Assembly (NCBI GenBank): GCA_001683735.1
Contig: LUGG01000019.1
Location: 930,001-994,000 of the forward strand
DNA from: Grifola frondosa
Taxonomy: Eukaryota > Basidiomycota > Agaricomycetes > Polyporales > Grifolaceae
DNA: 64,000 nt
Reading direction: 5' to 3'
Part shown: piece after piece, positions 55,161-64,000 of the stretch
How positions within the stretch are numbered: the stretch's first letter is position 1
Layout: each line of letters begins with the position of its first letter
Notes under the pieces: generated by a model
Told to the model about the DNA's origin: nothing
The model's database searches: none
The model's input: only the letters and a program-made list of their open reading frames with translations
Position numbers and translations under genes: made by a program

Positions 55161-57896
55161 TGTCGTGCACCAAAATGGATTGGTACTCGAACATGGCAAT
55201 GTGACCATTGATCAGCACATCTCAAGTCTGGCACCACTAGCATCTCATACTCATTAGGAAAGGATGTCAATATTCCAGTAATCCTACAAAAGAAGTACTA
55301 CACAGAATCAGATCTATACTACTTCTTCAGGCCCAAAAGAAATCCTCATCCTCCCTAAATATAGTAGTCAAGAGATGGGATGTACCAAGGCACCGAATCA
55401 CATAAAGGCGTTTGCGATATAATCGTGGAAACCGAGTATGGAAACGTCGCAGATTGAATAATGTGCGGAGAGGGACATGGTCATCATTAGTAATGCGCCG
55501 AAGAAGTTGCTCGAGATAGCTCTCCCCGAGATAGAGAATGAACCGGTCAGGATAACCGATATGTACCGAACGGCCATCACTCCGAAGTCGTCCCAGTACT
55601 CGAATATCATGACGAATCTGCCTAGCCCCGATGTCGAGTGCATCAGCAACAGCCCGAGAATGAACGATGAAGTCGTAGCGAGTTTCAGCAGAGAGTTCAA
55701 AGAAGGACACTATATCAATCGAAATGGCTGATCAGTAGCTTGCTCAATTAGTTACGATGAGCAAACTACGCAGGCAACTGACTGTTGGAATAAACGTATT
55801 GCGATACAAATCAAATCTATTCCAACTATAAAGTCAACAACATTTCATCGATATACTTATCCAATAATCCTATAACATACCTATTGTAGACACAATTGGC
55901 AATGTTAGGTGGCAGCAAAGTCAAGTGCTAGTCACTTATCAAAAGGATTACGCAGTGTCAACCATATCGAGAATATGTCACGTGTTATGACCTATACCAT
56001 TAATTTCGAGCAACAAGGCTATGTACGAATATGGTCAATGTCGATTCATTTCGTCATTATATCCTCATTTATTTCGTCCACTGTCAGTTACTCCAACTTT
56101 CGTCATGATTCCAAGCAGTTCTCTATATGAACACCCTCTCTCTCAAAGTGTCACTTATGAAGACACTAACGCATTAGAAGAGGAGACTATAGCAGAAGAA
56201 AGTGAAATCAGAAGAGCATATCGATGAAGAATTAGAAGATGGCCTTTACGCTCCCCACCCAAGCGGTAATACAAAGACTGCAGGAAAGAGAGCATGGAGA
56301 AAAGGAGTTATCAGATTGGTCAGAAGATAGGATGGAACACATCATCGAGACAGCATACCCTTGCGAGTTTCCATGATGAAGAAAATAATGATAAGAAGCA
56401 AGCTGCAAAGAAAGTGCAGGATAATTAGGACACATCTATGCTATGCAAGACTTATCCCATTCCTCTCTATTTGCACACATTTGTCATTACTCAGCACATT
56501 TCACCAAATCCATATCATATAATCTGGATTGGATCAGCAAATGGACACTGTGGCAACTGTGACATGGACAAATAGACCTGTGGCTTCATATTCATGAACA
56601 TTCCGGAATGCCTAGCAGAGAAGAAGTTTCCGAATTTCCAGAAGATTACAGTCTTCAAAAGAAGGACTTTAATCGAAATTTCTACTTCAGAATGTCCTGG
56701 AATAATCCAGAAGCTCAAGAAATTTCCAGAATATTCTGACAGATTCCAGAATAACATAGGATCATGGAGAACATCCTAGGAACTTATAGAACCTGGGAGA
56801 ATTGTCCAGAAGGAGACAGAACTGTGCAGAAAGTACTAGCAGGTTAGAGTGCTTCCAGCAACTTCCAAAAGCCATTCGTCAGCAGGAAATTGGTGATTGG
56901 TAAGCATTGGGAGTGGATTGTAAGAGAAGGGGATTAGTCAGCCATAGAATAGAATAGAATAGAATAGAATGGAAGGATTCAGGAGGGTATATAAGGCGAG
57001 CGAAAAATCGCCCAAATCATTGAATTATTCTTCCCCCCCAGATTCCTCCCTCAGTAGCACTCCTCACAATTTATATTCTTTCTCTTAACTTGGCACATCA
57101 GAAGTATTGCTAGGCCCATCTGCTTACTAAGTATTGACCTGGATTGTTAACTTGCCAAAGCAAGAGACTTTGGAAGTGCAAGTTCAGGCAAAAGGTTGAA
57201 GATTGTCAAGACCTTTGTTAGGACAGGTTCTGTCGCAAAGGAAGTTACCTAAATTGTCAACTGTCAGACAAGAGATTCTGGAAGCACAAGGTTAGGAAAA
57301 GAAGTCAGAATTACTGACCTAGATTGTTAGCTTGCCAAAGCAAGAGACTTTGGAGCGCAAGTTTAGGCAGATTAGTTGTCAGACCTTTGTTAGGACAGAA
57401 GCCCTGTGCAAAGGCACTAGTGAGCAGTGTTAAAAAGAGTTTGTTATTGTTTGGATAGTTTCCTGTGAGTGGATTGAGGAGTATAAGTCTCTGGAAAGAA
57501 GTCCAGGAGCATTTCCCATTCACCAGGCGGAATTCGTCGTAGTAGCAAAGTACTGCACCAAGGCAGTGACTTTGTAGGAAGTTTGTAGTGTACTGACAGA
57601 GCAAGCTATTTAAGTCAAGCCTTGCTATTGTTCTAGTCCCATAGGTTATTTTGAGTAATCGAAACCGTAGAACGAAACCAAGAGCATTGTGATCCTTGTG
57701 AAAAGTAGAAAGTACGCTTTCACAACCGAACTCGACTGAGCCTCTGTCCGGAAAGTAGGAAACCCGTCAAGCTTGGTGCACCCGTCATTTCTAGGAAATA
57801 ACCCTCGCTATAAAACAATATTACTCTCGTCAGATAGTCTTTGATTGTTTGGTAAAAGTAGTGGTTGTTTAATACCGATCGTGGAAATACACGACA
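55161..57896 (+). repeat. 3' LTR of element C
   Basis: The first 700 bp are almost identical to the 5' LTR (one substitution, TGTCG against TGTCA). From about 55860 onward roughly 50 one- or two-base deletions occur relative to the 5' copy, with hardly any substitutions, giving 2736 instead of 2788 bp. TATA box at 56988-56995. The antisense ORF 55327-55710 lies in the unaffected part. Confidence 0.85.
55327..55710 (-). CDS. Antisense 127-codon ORF, 3' LTR copy
   Basis: Same ORF as at 37490-37873, same sequence. It may be a chance ORF; its integrity in both LTRs reflects recent LTR identity. Confidence 0.22.
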   Translation of the reverse strand: MSFFELSAETRYDFIVHSRAVADALDIGARQIRHDIRVLGRLRSDGRSVHIGYPDRFILYLGESYLEQLLRRITNDDHVPLRTLFNLRRFHTRFPRLYRKRLYVIRCLGTSHLLTTIFREDEDFFWA

Positions 57897-58058
57897 GCGG
57901 TACGAAATTGGCCACGCCAGGGCTACGGTCTCGGCTCGGGAGCTGGGAGGCACGGTCGGAGTGTCTTCGCGGAGCATTCAACTGCACAGTACCAAACCGA
58001 CGATTATGAATACGGCGCGTTTTTTTTTTCTGCCCTCCAAGTGTCGTTCTCGGCATTG

Positions 58059-59480
58059 ATGCCTGTCTACACCTCTACTCCACATGTACTGCCAACGAGG
58101 GGACGGGGTGGCAAGAGTTATTCTGGCACTCTGCGGAACCTCGTCGCCCAGTTGGCAAATAAAAACCTACCGCCGAAGCCCTTGCTGTGTAGGACGTGCC
58201 ACGGCTTTGGACCGGACAACTTCAAGATGGTGCTACACTACAAAGTCGGGATGGCGGGGCGGTGGGGGCAATGGTGAGTGGAATATCATATGCGGGCATA
58301 GCAGGGCTAACTATGTTACAGTGCCTCAATTGCCACCATATGGCCTATCCTGATCAAGCGCAGCTGACCGAGGTCGAATTGGATCTGATTGAGCGGCAAC
58401 GCCACGAAGACGAAGTCTTGGCACAGATGGAGAAGGATGCCAAAATGGCGGCGCGTCTGCAACGCCGAGCGGACGCCGAGGTACGTGAGCTCTTGTCATA
58501 GACTTATCATATTCATGGGATATTAGGGTGCCAAGGAACGGAAGAAATTAGAAGCATTGGAGAAAAAGGTGAGGGCGTCACGATTTAGATTTGAGAAGTG
58601 GTATTAATATATCTATAGATGGCTCGCGACCAGAAACGCGCTGATGAGAGCGCAGAGTGGTTGGAAATGACGGTGAGTGTATTGCGTAGCTATTACTAAA
58701 GGGGTGCTGACTGTTTACAATAGGCGTCTCAGCTTGCCAGCATGCAGGCGAGCAACGAAGTTGGTGACGTGAGCAAGGGCGACATGATAACCGTGATGTA
58801 TACTGACGCAGTCACAGAGTGGGGCCGGGAAGATAGCTCGGAGGGTGGGCCGTACGGCCAGAAAGTCGTCTGGCGGGAAACGTCCTAAGGTGAGTGCGTT
58901 GTGATTGGGCCATCAGCATATCGTCTAACTAAGTGTATACTTAGCGCTTTTTAGATGACAACGGCGGTGAGCCAAGCGAGGATGGGAGCGGAGACGAACA
59001 TGACCGCAAGCGGCGCGGCGGCAGGAAGGATCCCAAGATCGACAGCAAGGCAGACGAAGACATCGACGTCGTGCTTTTGCGGATTGTGATTTGGTATGAC
59101 GTGAGTACATTCATTTGCAAGTGGTTATCAGTGGCTGAAGCTCGTATGGCAGGAAAACAAGAGTCCATTGATCTGGATGGGGACCGTTCCTCGGGAGGGT
59201 TCACACTCGTGGGCCTGTTGGGATGGGTCCGGCTCGCGACACTGGAGTGCGATTTCGGCTGTTTTTTTCAAAAGGTGGACGCCCAAAGAAGATATATGTG
59301 ACTGGAGGGGTCCATTGATTTGGCACGACACGTTGATTGTGCCCGAGGAGGGGATGCGCTCGCTTCTTTTGAAGCGCTCGTTCATAACGCAGTGCCCAGG
59401 GATCAAGTGGGAGCTCCGCGCTCTTTTAACGGGGGAATTTGGGCCCGATGGTGGGCCCATTATTGATCTAACCATTGGCT
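58059..59480 (+). CDS. Unrecognised multi-exon gene with CxxC pairs
   Basis: The ATG at 58059 starts MPVYTSTPHVLPTRGRGGKS. The first exon has CRTCHGFGPDNFKMVLHY and the second (from about 58321) CLNCHHMAYPDQ, which together form two CxxC pairs like a zinc ribbon, followed by a charged helix (ELDLIERQRHEDEVLAQMEK). Small exons follow: about 58528-58569, 58620-58671, 58724-58768, 58815-58890 and 58945-59100, with acidic and Lys-rich sequence. Then a last frame to 59480 has WKWTPKEDICDW-like sequence in one frame and PGIKWELRALLTG in another. The junction of exons 1 and 2 is off by one base, so the start region may carry an error. The gene begins only 160 bp from the LTR of C, so its 5' part may be lost. 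Confidence 0.45.
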
Positions 59481-59509
59481 GATAAGTAATCGTAGAGTAA
59501 GCGGTATAA

Positions 59510-59960
59510 ATAATGACACATTGTTAGGATGTATCCATTGATTCGAGTTGCATCCTTTGATGGATGCATCCAGTTTGTGTGAAACTGATTGACTAACCAT
59601 TTTATTATTTAACATACAGATATTTCAATGCTGCTATGGCGTGGTGGTTAGAGCATTGATTTAATTGTACGAGGTGGCGAGTTCGAATCCTGACGTGAGC
59701 AATCATTTTGTGTTCACCGCATTACCAATTACATTAATTGATGTGTATCCTTTCACAAGTGGTGTATCCCTTCGTTAAGTGATGTATCCCTGCAACTCAA
59801 GTGATGTATCCCTTCGTTAAGCGATGTATCCCTTAGAGCACGAGGGATGTATCCTTCGGACTTGATGCGATACATCCGGAACTGTGTAATTGTGGCTGGT
59901 GGATACACCTTGGGGATGTATCCTTCAAAGGTCTATTAGTACTTGGGATGTATCGAGGGA
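59510..59960. repeat. Cluster of GATGTATCC words
   Basis: At least nine copies of (G)GATGTATCC(CTT), some in the reverse orientation (GATACATCC), are scattered over 450 bp: about 59527, 59740, 59760, 59780, 59802, 59822, 59846, 59870 (reverse), 59914 and 59945. Such clusters are typical of subterminal regions of DNA transposons. Confidence 0.65.
59629..59701 (+). repeat. tRNA-like segment (SINE head or tRNA pseudogene)
   Basis: It has good matches to both internal RNA polymerase III boxes: an A-box-like TGGCGTGGTGG and a B-box-like GAGTTCGAATCC, at about tRNA spacing. The acceptor ends pair only partly (TGCT with AGCA) and the T-stem is imperfect, so a working tRNA is unlikely. It sits inside the GATGTATCC cluster. 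Confidence 0.5.
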
Positions 59961-62118
59961 ACTGAAGTCCCTCGAAGCTACCTGTATCAGTGACCCGGAT
60001 GGAGTTGGTGGGGAATTGGACGCCGTGGCAGCATCCGGTCATCTGGGTCAGCGCATCGTCAATGTTCACCATCTGACCATAGGAGTCATACTCAGCGCGA
60101 TACAGGCTCTGTCCTGAGACTCGCTGTCCAAGAAGTCCGGGTCATCGGCGAAGTGGTTGTGTCGAGGCTGTGGCCGCGGGCGTACAAGTACAGGAGAATG
60201 TCGGTGCAGACAATGTAGCCGAGCCAGAAGAAGTGGAGGATAGGTGTCCTCCTTCAACGTTCAACATATTGCGAGACTAGCTACGAAAGAAACGTTTGCG
60301 AAAACATACTGCACAGTGCACGACATGACGCGTGCGCGTGACGAGCTGAGCTAGAGTTATTAGGCGCTTCAGTGGTTGATTTTAATGACCTAGCGCTAGG
60401 GTTAGGCTTACAAGCGCTAGCAGCTAGCGGCCGGAATGGTCGGCGCCTCACGTTTTCACATCGGCGCTTGATCAGTTGGACTCGTTCGGCTCTTACTGTG
60501 GTCCTCGACGTTATGCATCCTCAAGGCCTCACGCGCACGGTTAGTCATATTTAAACCTCTATCTAGGTACTGAAGATTGTTATCAAAACATTGCAGATTG
60601 CCTCAAGGGTGTTATCCTACCAAGCTTTGGAGTCCGAAGTCCCAGAGATAGGCGTCCTTCAACCATGTTGCCTATATGGCTCCCCATGTCCATCTGGACG
60701 ATATATAATTGAAGCTACGTGTTCTCAGTTGGTGTGTGAGATGGAGGAATAGGCAGATTCATTGACTCGTCGAGTGCGATGCTGCGGCGGTAAGTCCTCT
60801 CAGGATCGATCCTCCACGTTTGTTCTCATTGTCTGCGCGCAGAACCATTATTTTTTGTACACCTACAGTGCGGAGAAATCCACAGCACCGTATAGTCTGG
60901 AGAATGTACTTGGAGATGCCGAGCTGATTAGTACGTCGACCTTACGGTTGTCCTTAGATGTACATGTCGACTTTCTGCAGGTGTTTTCCAGATCGGTGTG
61001 ACGTATGTAACATGCATCATCATCGTCTTCACTTTTCTATGGTGCGCTCATGTGATAATGTTAGCATTTCGCTTGTGCTTAATGGCCATTACATGCACAG
61101 AAGGGCGTGGAGACAGTTCAGTCCGCGCAGCGATTTTGGAAACATGCCTCCGCTGAAAAGGTTCAGGCACTGACTCTTACCGTCAACAACTGCACATTCG
61201 ACTGATGGGTCTCTTCTTCACAGATTGATCTTATGTCAAGTCTTGGGATCATCGCGTGAGACCCCCAGTTCGCGAAGCATATCTGGGGCGTCAGACAGTC
61301 AATATCGGCACGAGCGGGGAGCTGTAACCCAGCCAGCGTCAGGAGGGCAGCCCGACTTCTCAACTCATGTGCACCTCCAGCTCCTCCATGCGTCGCCTGA
61401 CACTCCCGATGCAGTCCCCTGGTAGCCTCACATGCTTCTGCACTAGCGGCTTGTTCTTTTCACGCCCACCACCACATACCCTGGCACGCCGCAGCAGACA
61501 TATACAACATGGCGAGATGTGCGTACGTGCATCAGGATGTGCATGAGAACCGCGAGCGCGTGGGCACTGGCATCGCCTAGTCCAGAAATCATCAACCTAG
61601 GTGCACTTGGGGCCAGGCGGGGAGCGAGTCTGCAGCTGGCGATGCGCGTCGCGCTGCTGTGCGCTCTCGAGACGTGCTCGAGCTCCGAGCCTCGCTTTTT
61701 ACATGCAAGTCCGTCGAGAATTAACTTGGGTGGAACATGTCTGTTACGTTCCGTCGGGTCGCGAGATAATCTGTGGAGGCATTACAATTGTGTTTTCTTC
61801 TTTTTGTATTCTACGGTGTATGCCAAGTGCGTCCTGAGGAGATCGTGCATATTAATCCAATAGATCAACGAAAAAAGGAATAGATAAGAGAGTGATGCTG
61901 GTTTAGTACACATGATGTGACCTCGTGGCGGCAGATCTCTATAATTTATGACACAGAGTTACAATACTCCAAGAAAGCAACAAAGGACGATGCCTGACGC
62001 CAGACGGATTCCAGTTCCTACGTGCACTTTTTTCTTCTAGTTTCAGTGTCAGCAAGCACGCTGTGGTGGCAGGATCGAAATAGCGCACGAGCCGAAAGAA
62101 TATCACAGTCCTGGTAGC
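59961..62118. other. No recognisable gene
   Basis: Short open frames (60372-60554, 60762-61001, 61519-61863 and others) show no motif and no consistent splicing. A few splice-like signals occur around 60795-60870. I see nothing I can name. Confidence 0.4.
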
Positions 62119-63792
62119 TTACTCCCTGAACCCGGATGGACCGGCTTCGGCTTCAGATGGCTCATGGAAACTAATCTGGCCTAACTCCATTTCCTCGTCA
62201 TTGTCCAGCATGTCCTCGGGTTCGCCCTCTCTATCGGCTCTCTGCTCGGCCAAGGAACTGCGATCGGTTGCAGAGAATGAGAATTCGTGGTCGAGGGGGG
62301 CACCGAGGGGTTCGACGAAAGCCTCAAACTGGACCGAGCCGACAAACGACGGGCGACTTGAATCTTCGTTGCTGCGTTGGGATGCATCGATTTCACGGAG
62401 ATTGAGCATGAACCGCGAGATGAGAATCGCTGTTATTCTGTGCCGCAACGAATGTCAATACAGATCAAATTGAAGAGCAATCAAGTGCAGTTACTCACGG
62501 ATTGATGAACTGGTCAATATATGCGAAGCCTTCCTAATGGAAATAAATATGGTCGTAAGTTATGATCGGTAGCAATTCGGAACAAATCTCCCTACAAAGG
62601 TTTCTCCAAAATATAAGAATAAAATATCTGCAACGTTCATCACCAACATAGCTCTATCGAATATACCATTGTCAATTAACATCAGACCTATTTCAGCTTT
62701 TGATAACCTACAAGAAGTATACCGTACCTGACGGGGTCTCATCAGGTCATGCATATATCAAGACAGGAATGGACACTTACCGTCCCTCAGGATCACCGTG
62801 TGCAACGAAGTTCGGAGATTAGCTTCCGCAGCAGCTCGTCGCTTCCAGTACATGTAGTATACGGTTACTGCAATAACCAGTATTTCTGCAGTGATTGTGG
62901 CCGCATCCCCTATATACGACACTTGGATTATTGCGTGAGTAGAGCACGTGAGCAATATGAGGCCAGCAGCACTACATACGTCTATACGAGGCACGGATAG
63001 TCAGTGAGCAGCAGCGACATCAACGAATTTCACTGACATGCTGGAGAGTTCTGGTGAGAACAAAGGCATTCCTGTACAGTTGACCGGAGGTGGAAGCTAC
63101 AACCACTATTTGCCACACATTTAGAAACTAGAAGTACATGCTGCACTTCAACTTCATGCCAGGCATAATGTCGAGGTCAGCTCACCAGGTCAACTCCGCA
63201 AGGAATCAGTGACAAGATGAATATCAATAAAGCAATTTGCCATTGATGACTGGTCAAGGCATATGCTCGGAGGCTCGAGAATGCTTCACAAAATATAAGT
63301 TCCCGGTCAGGAGTGAGAATATCGTATGGCTACTCACCGGCCACAAGGAGAAGGAAGAGTAGGTCAAAAACTGGCGACAACCAAAACATTGCAGAACAGC
63401 TCTGGAAATTATGAGTGAGCAAATAGTTTATACTAGCAGGATGAGGACGTACCCTTAATGATAATGGATATATGGTTATGAGGTCAAAAATGAGTGCCAG
63501 AAGCATAGAGTATCTTCCGACCAAAAAAATCAACGTGGCTGCCGAAAATCGACGCTTCCATACGAGCTGATATTCACGGTCGAACGTGATGAAGTACTCG
63601 TAGACAAGAAGCGCTGCAACAAATAGGAGTGAGAAAGTTACCAGAGATTGTATGTGAACCACTGACCTGTTGCCGATACACTACAACATATCTCGATGAA
63701 GCTGTGCGAGAGGATATATTGGATGAGAAAAATATCGCGGTAGGAGTCACTCACGTTTGCTGGGCAACCGCGGCGTTGGCAGCGGATGACAT
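62119..63792 (-). CDS. DUF6533-type multi-span membrane protein
   Basis: A complete ten-exon model gives 366 aa: 63792-63755, 63701-63667, 63613-63453, 63401-63338, 63283-63186, 63096-63038, 62971-62781, 62696-62596, 62533-62499 and 62437-62119. All introns are GT-AG and the 1101-nt frame is open. The N-terminal motif YEYFITFDREYQLVWKRRFS is the hallmark of the DUF6533 family, very expanded in Agaricomycetes. About six or seven hydrophobic spans follow, for example FDLLFLLLVA, QIALLIFILSLIP and AEILVIAVTVYYMYWKRR. The protein ends with ITAILISRFMLNLREID and an acidic cytoplasmic tail. Location is the membrane; the function of the family is not established. This is the best-preserved host gene in the window. 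Confidence 0.85.
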
Positions 63793-64000
63793 GGTGTGAG
63801 GTCGTCCGAACCGCTTTGAACTCGATGCTCTAGCAGAAATGGACAGATGCTGCTCTTATATCTACCCCGGACGACAACATCACCAAACTGCGATAGCCTT
63901 GCCGTCAGAACGTGATTGATCATAGATAGCTGTACAAGTGCAACGAGGAAACAAGACAGGAAGGAGAATCTGAATGAATGCTCGCCTCAGTACTGCGGAT
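63793..64000. other. Upstream region of the DUF6533-type gene
   Basis: The 5' flank of the membrane protein gene. A possible TATA-like TATATA lies on the minus strand near 63858 (complement of CTTATATCTA). No other feature is seen. Confidence 0.3.

Larger units (their letters stand above)
37324..57896 (+). mobile_element. Ty3/Gypsy retrotransposon C, 20.6 kb, two LTRs
   Basis: It has a 5' LTR at 37324-40111 and a 3' LTR at 55161-57896. Between them lie a primer-binding site (40120), ORF1 (gag, protease 1), ORF2 (protease 2), an antisense locus, an extra sense ORF, a small basic ORF, pol and a purine tract (55147-55160). Most Ty3/Gypsy elements are 5-8 kb, so 20.6 kb is exceptional. The flanks do not show a matching 5-bp duplication (CGCGC before, GCGGT after), which suggests rearrangement or an assembly join. 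Confidence 0.85.

Noticed and set aside
59629..59701. Functional tRNA gene
   Set aside because: The A and B boxes are good, but the acceptor and T stems do not pair properly.
61519..61863. Possible Ala/Leu-rich protein gene
   Set aside because: No motif, no splice support, and overlapping frames of equal quality.

Overview
This window looks like repeat-rich nuclear DNA of an Agaricomycete (mushroom-type basidiomycete). Genes carry many short GT-AG introns of about 50 bp. A ten-exon DUF6533-type membrane protein gene sits at the right end, and the mobile elements are fungal Ty3/Gypsy retrotransposons plus a CACTA-like DNA transposon of a kind common in Agaricomycetes. No rRNA, CRISPR array or bacterial-style operon is visible.

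Layout. 1-4.4 kb: decayed DNA with a broken polyol (xylitol/sorbitol) dehydrogenase and an array of GACGCG words. 4.4-12.25 kb: a probable DNA transposon. It holds a plus-strand gene of unknown function ending at 5791, an intact seven-exon companion gene on the minus strand (5831-7242), a divergent transposase (7454-12081) interrupted by single-base frameshifts, and 42-bp subterminal repeats (12119-12234). 12.25-12.55 kb: the 3' end of a minus-strand gene cut off by a retrotransposon. 12.55-57.9 kb: three related, very large Ty3/Gypsy elements that appear nested. A (12550-27019) is on the minus strand, B (27020-37323) is on the plus strand inside the gag of A, and C (37324-57896) is on the plus strand, two-LTR, 20.6 kb, and probably inserted in B. 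The right halves of A and B are missing after C. 57.9-59.96 kb: a multi-exon plus-strand gene of unknown function, then a cluster of GATGTATCC words around a tRNA-like segment. 62.1-63.8 kb: the DUF6533-type gene.

The unusual system is the A/B/C retrotransposon family. Its LTRs are 2.0-2.8 kb. ORF1 encodes gag, a CCHC knuckle and a first aspartic protease. ORF2 encodes a second aspartic protease flanked by copies of an unfamiliar 'FLLRDV' domain, and in A and C it starts at an ATGA overlap with the ORF1 stop. Pol (RT, RNase H, integrase) is a separate ORF several kilobases downstream. An extra sense ORF lies between ORF2 and pol in A and C and carries another FLLRDV-type domain. It and the pol unit each have a TATA box about 40-50 bp before the ATG. 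On the opposite strand, all three elements keep a small spliced locus with the same exon boundaries and a protein-level conservation pattern. The LTRs of A and B also share a homologous sense ORF in U3.

Caution: the last 2 kb of the 3' LTR of C differs from the 5' LTR almost only by single-base deletions, mostly in short runs, which looks like uncorrected long-read error. Some frameshifts elsewhere may have the same cause.
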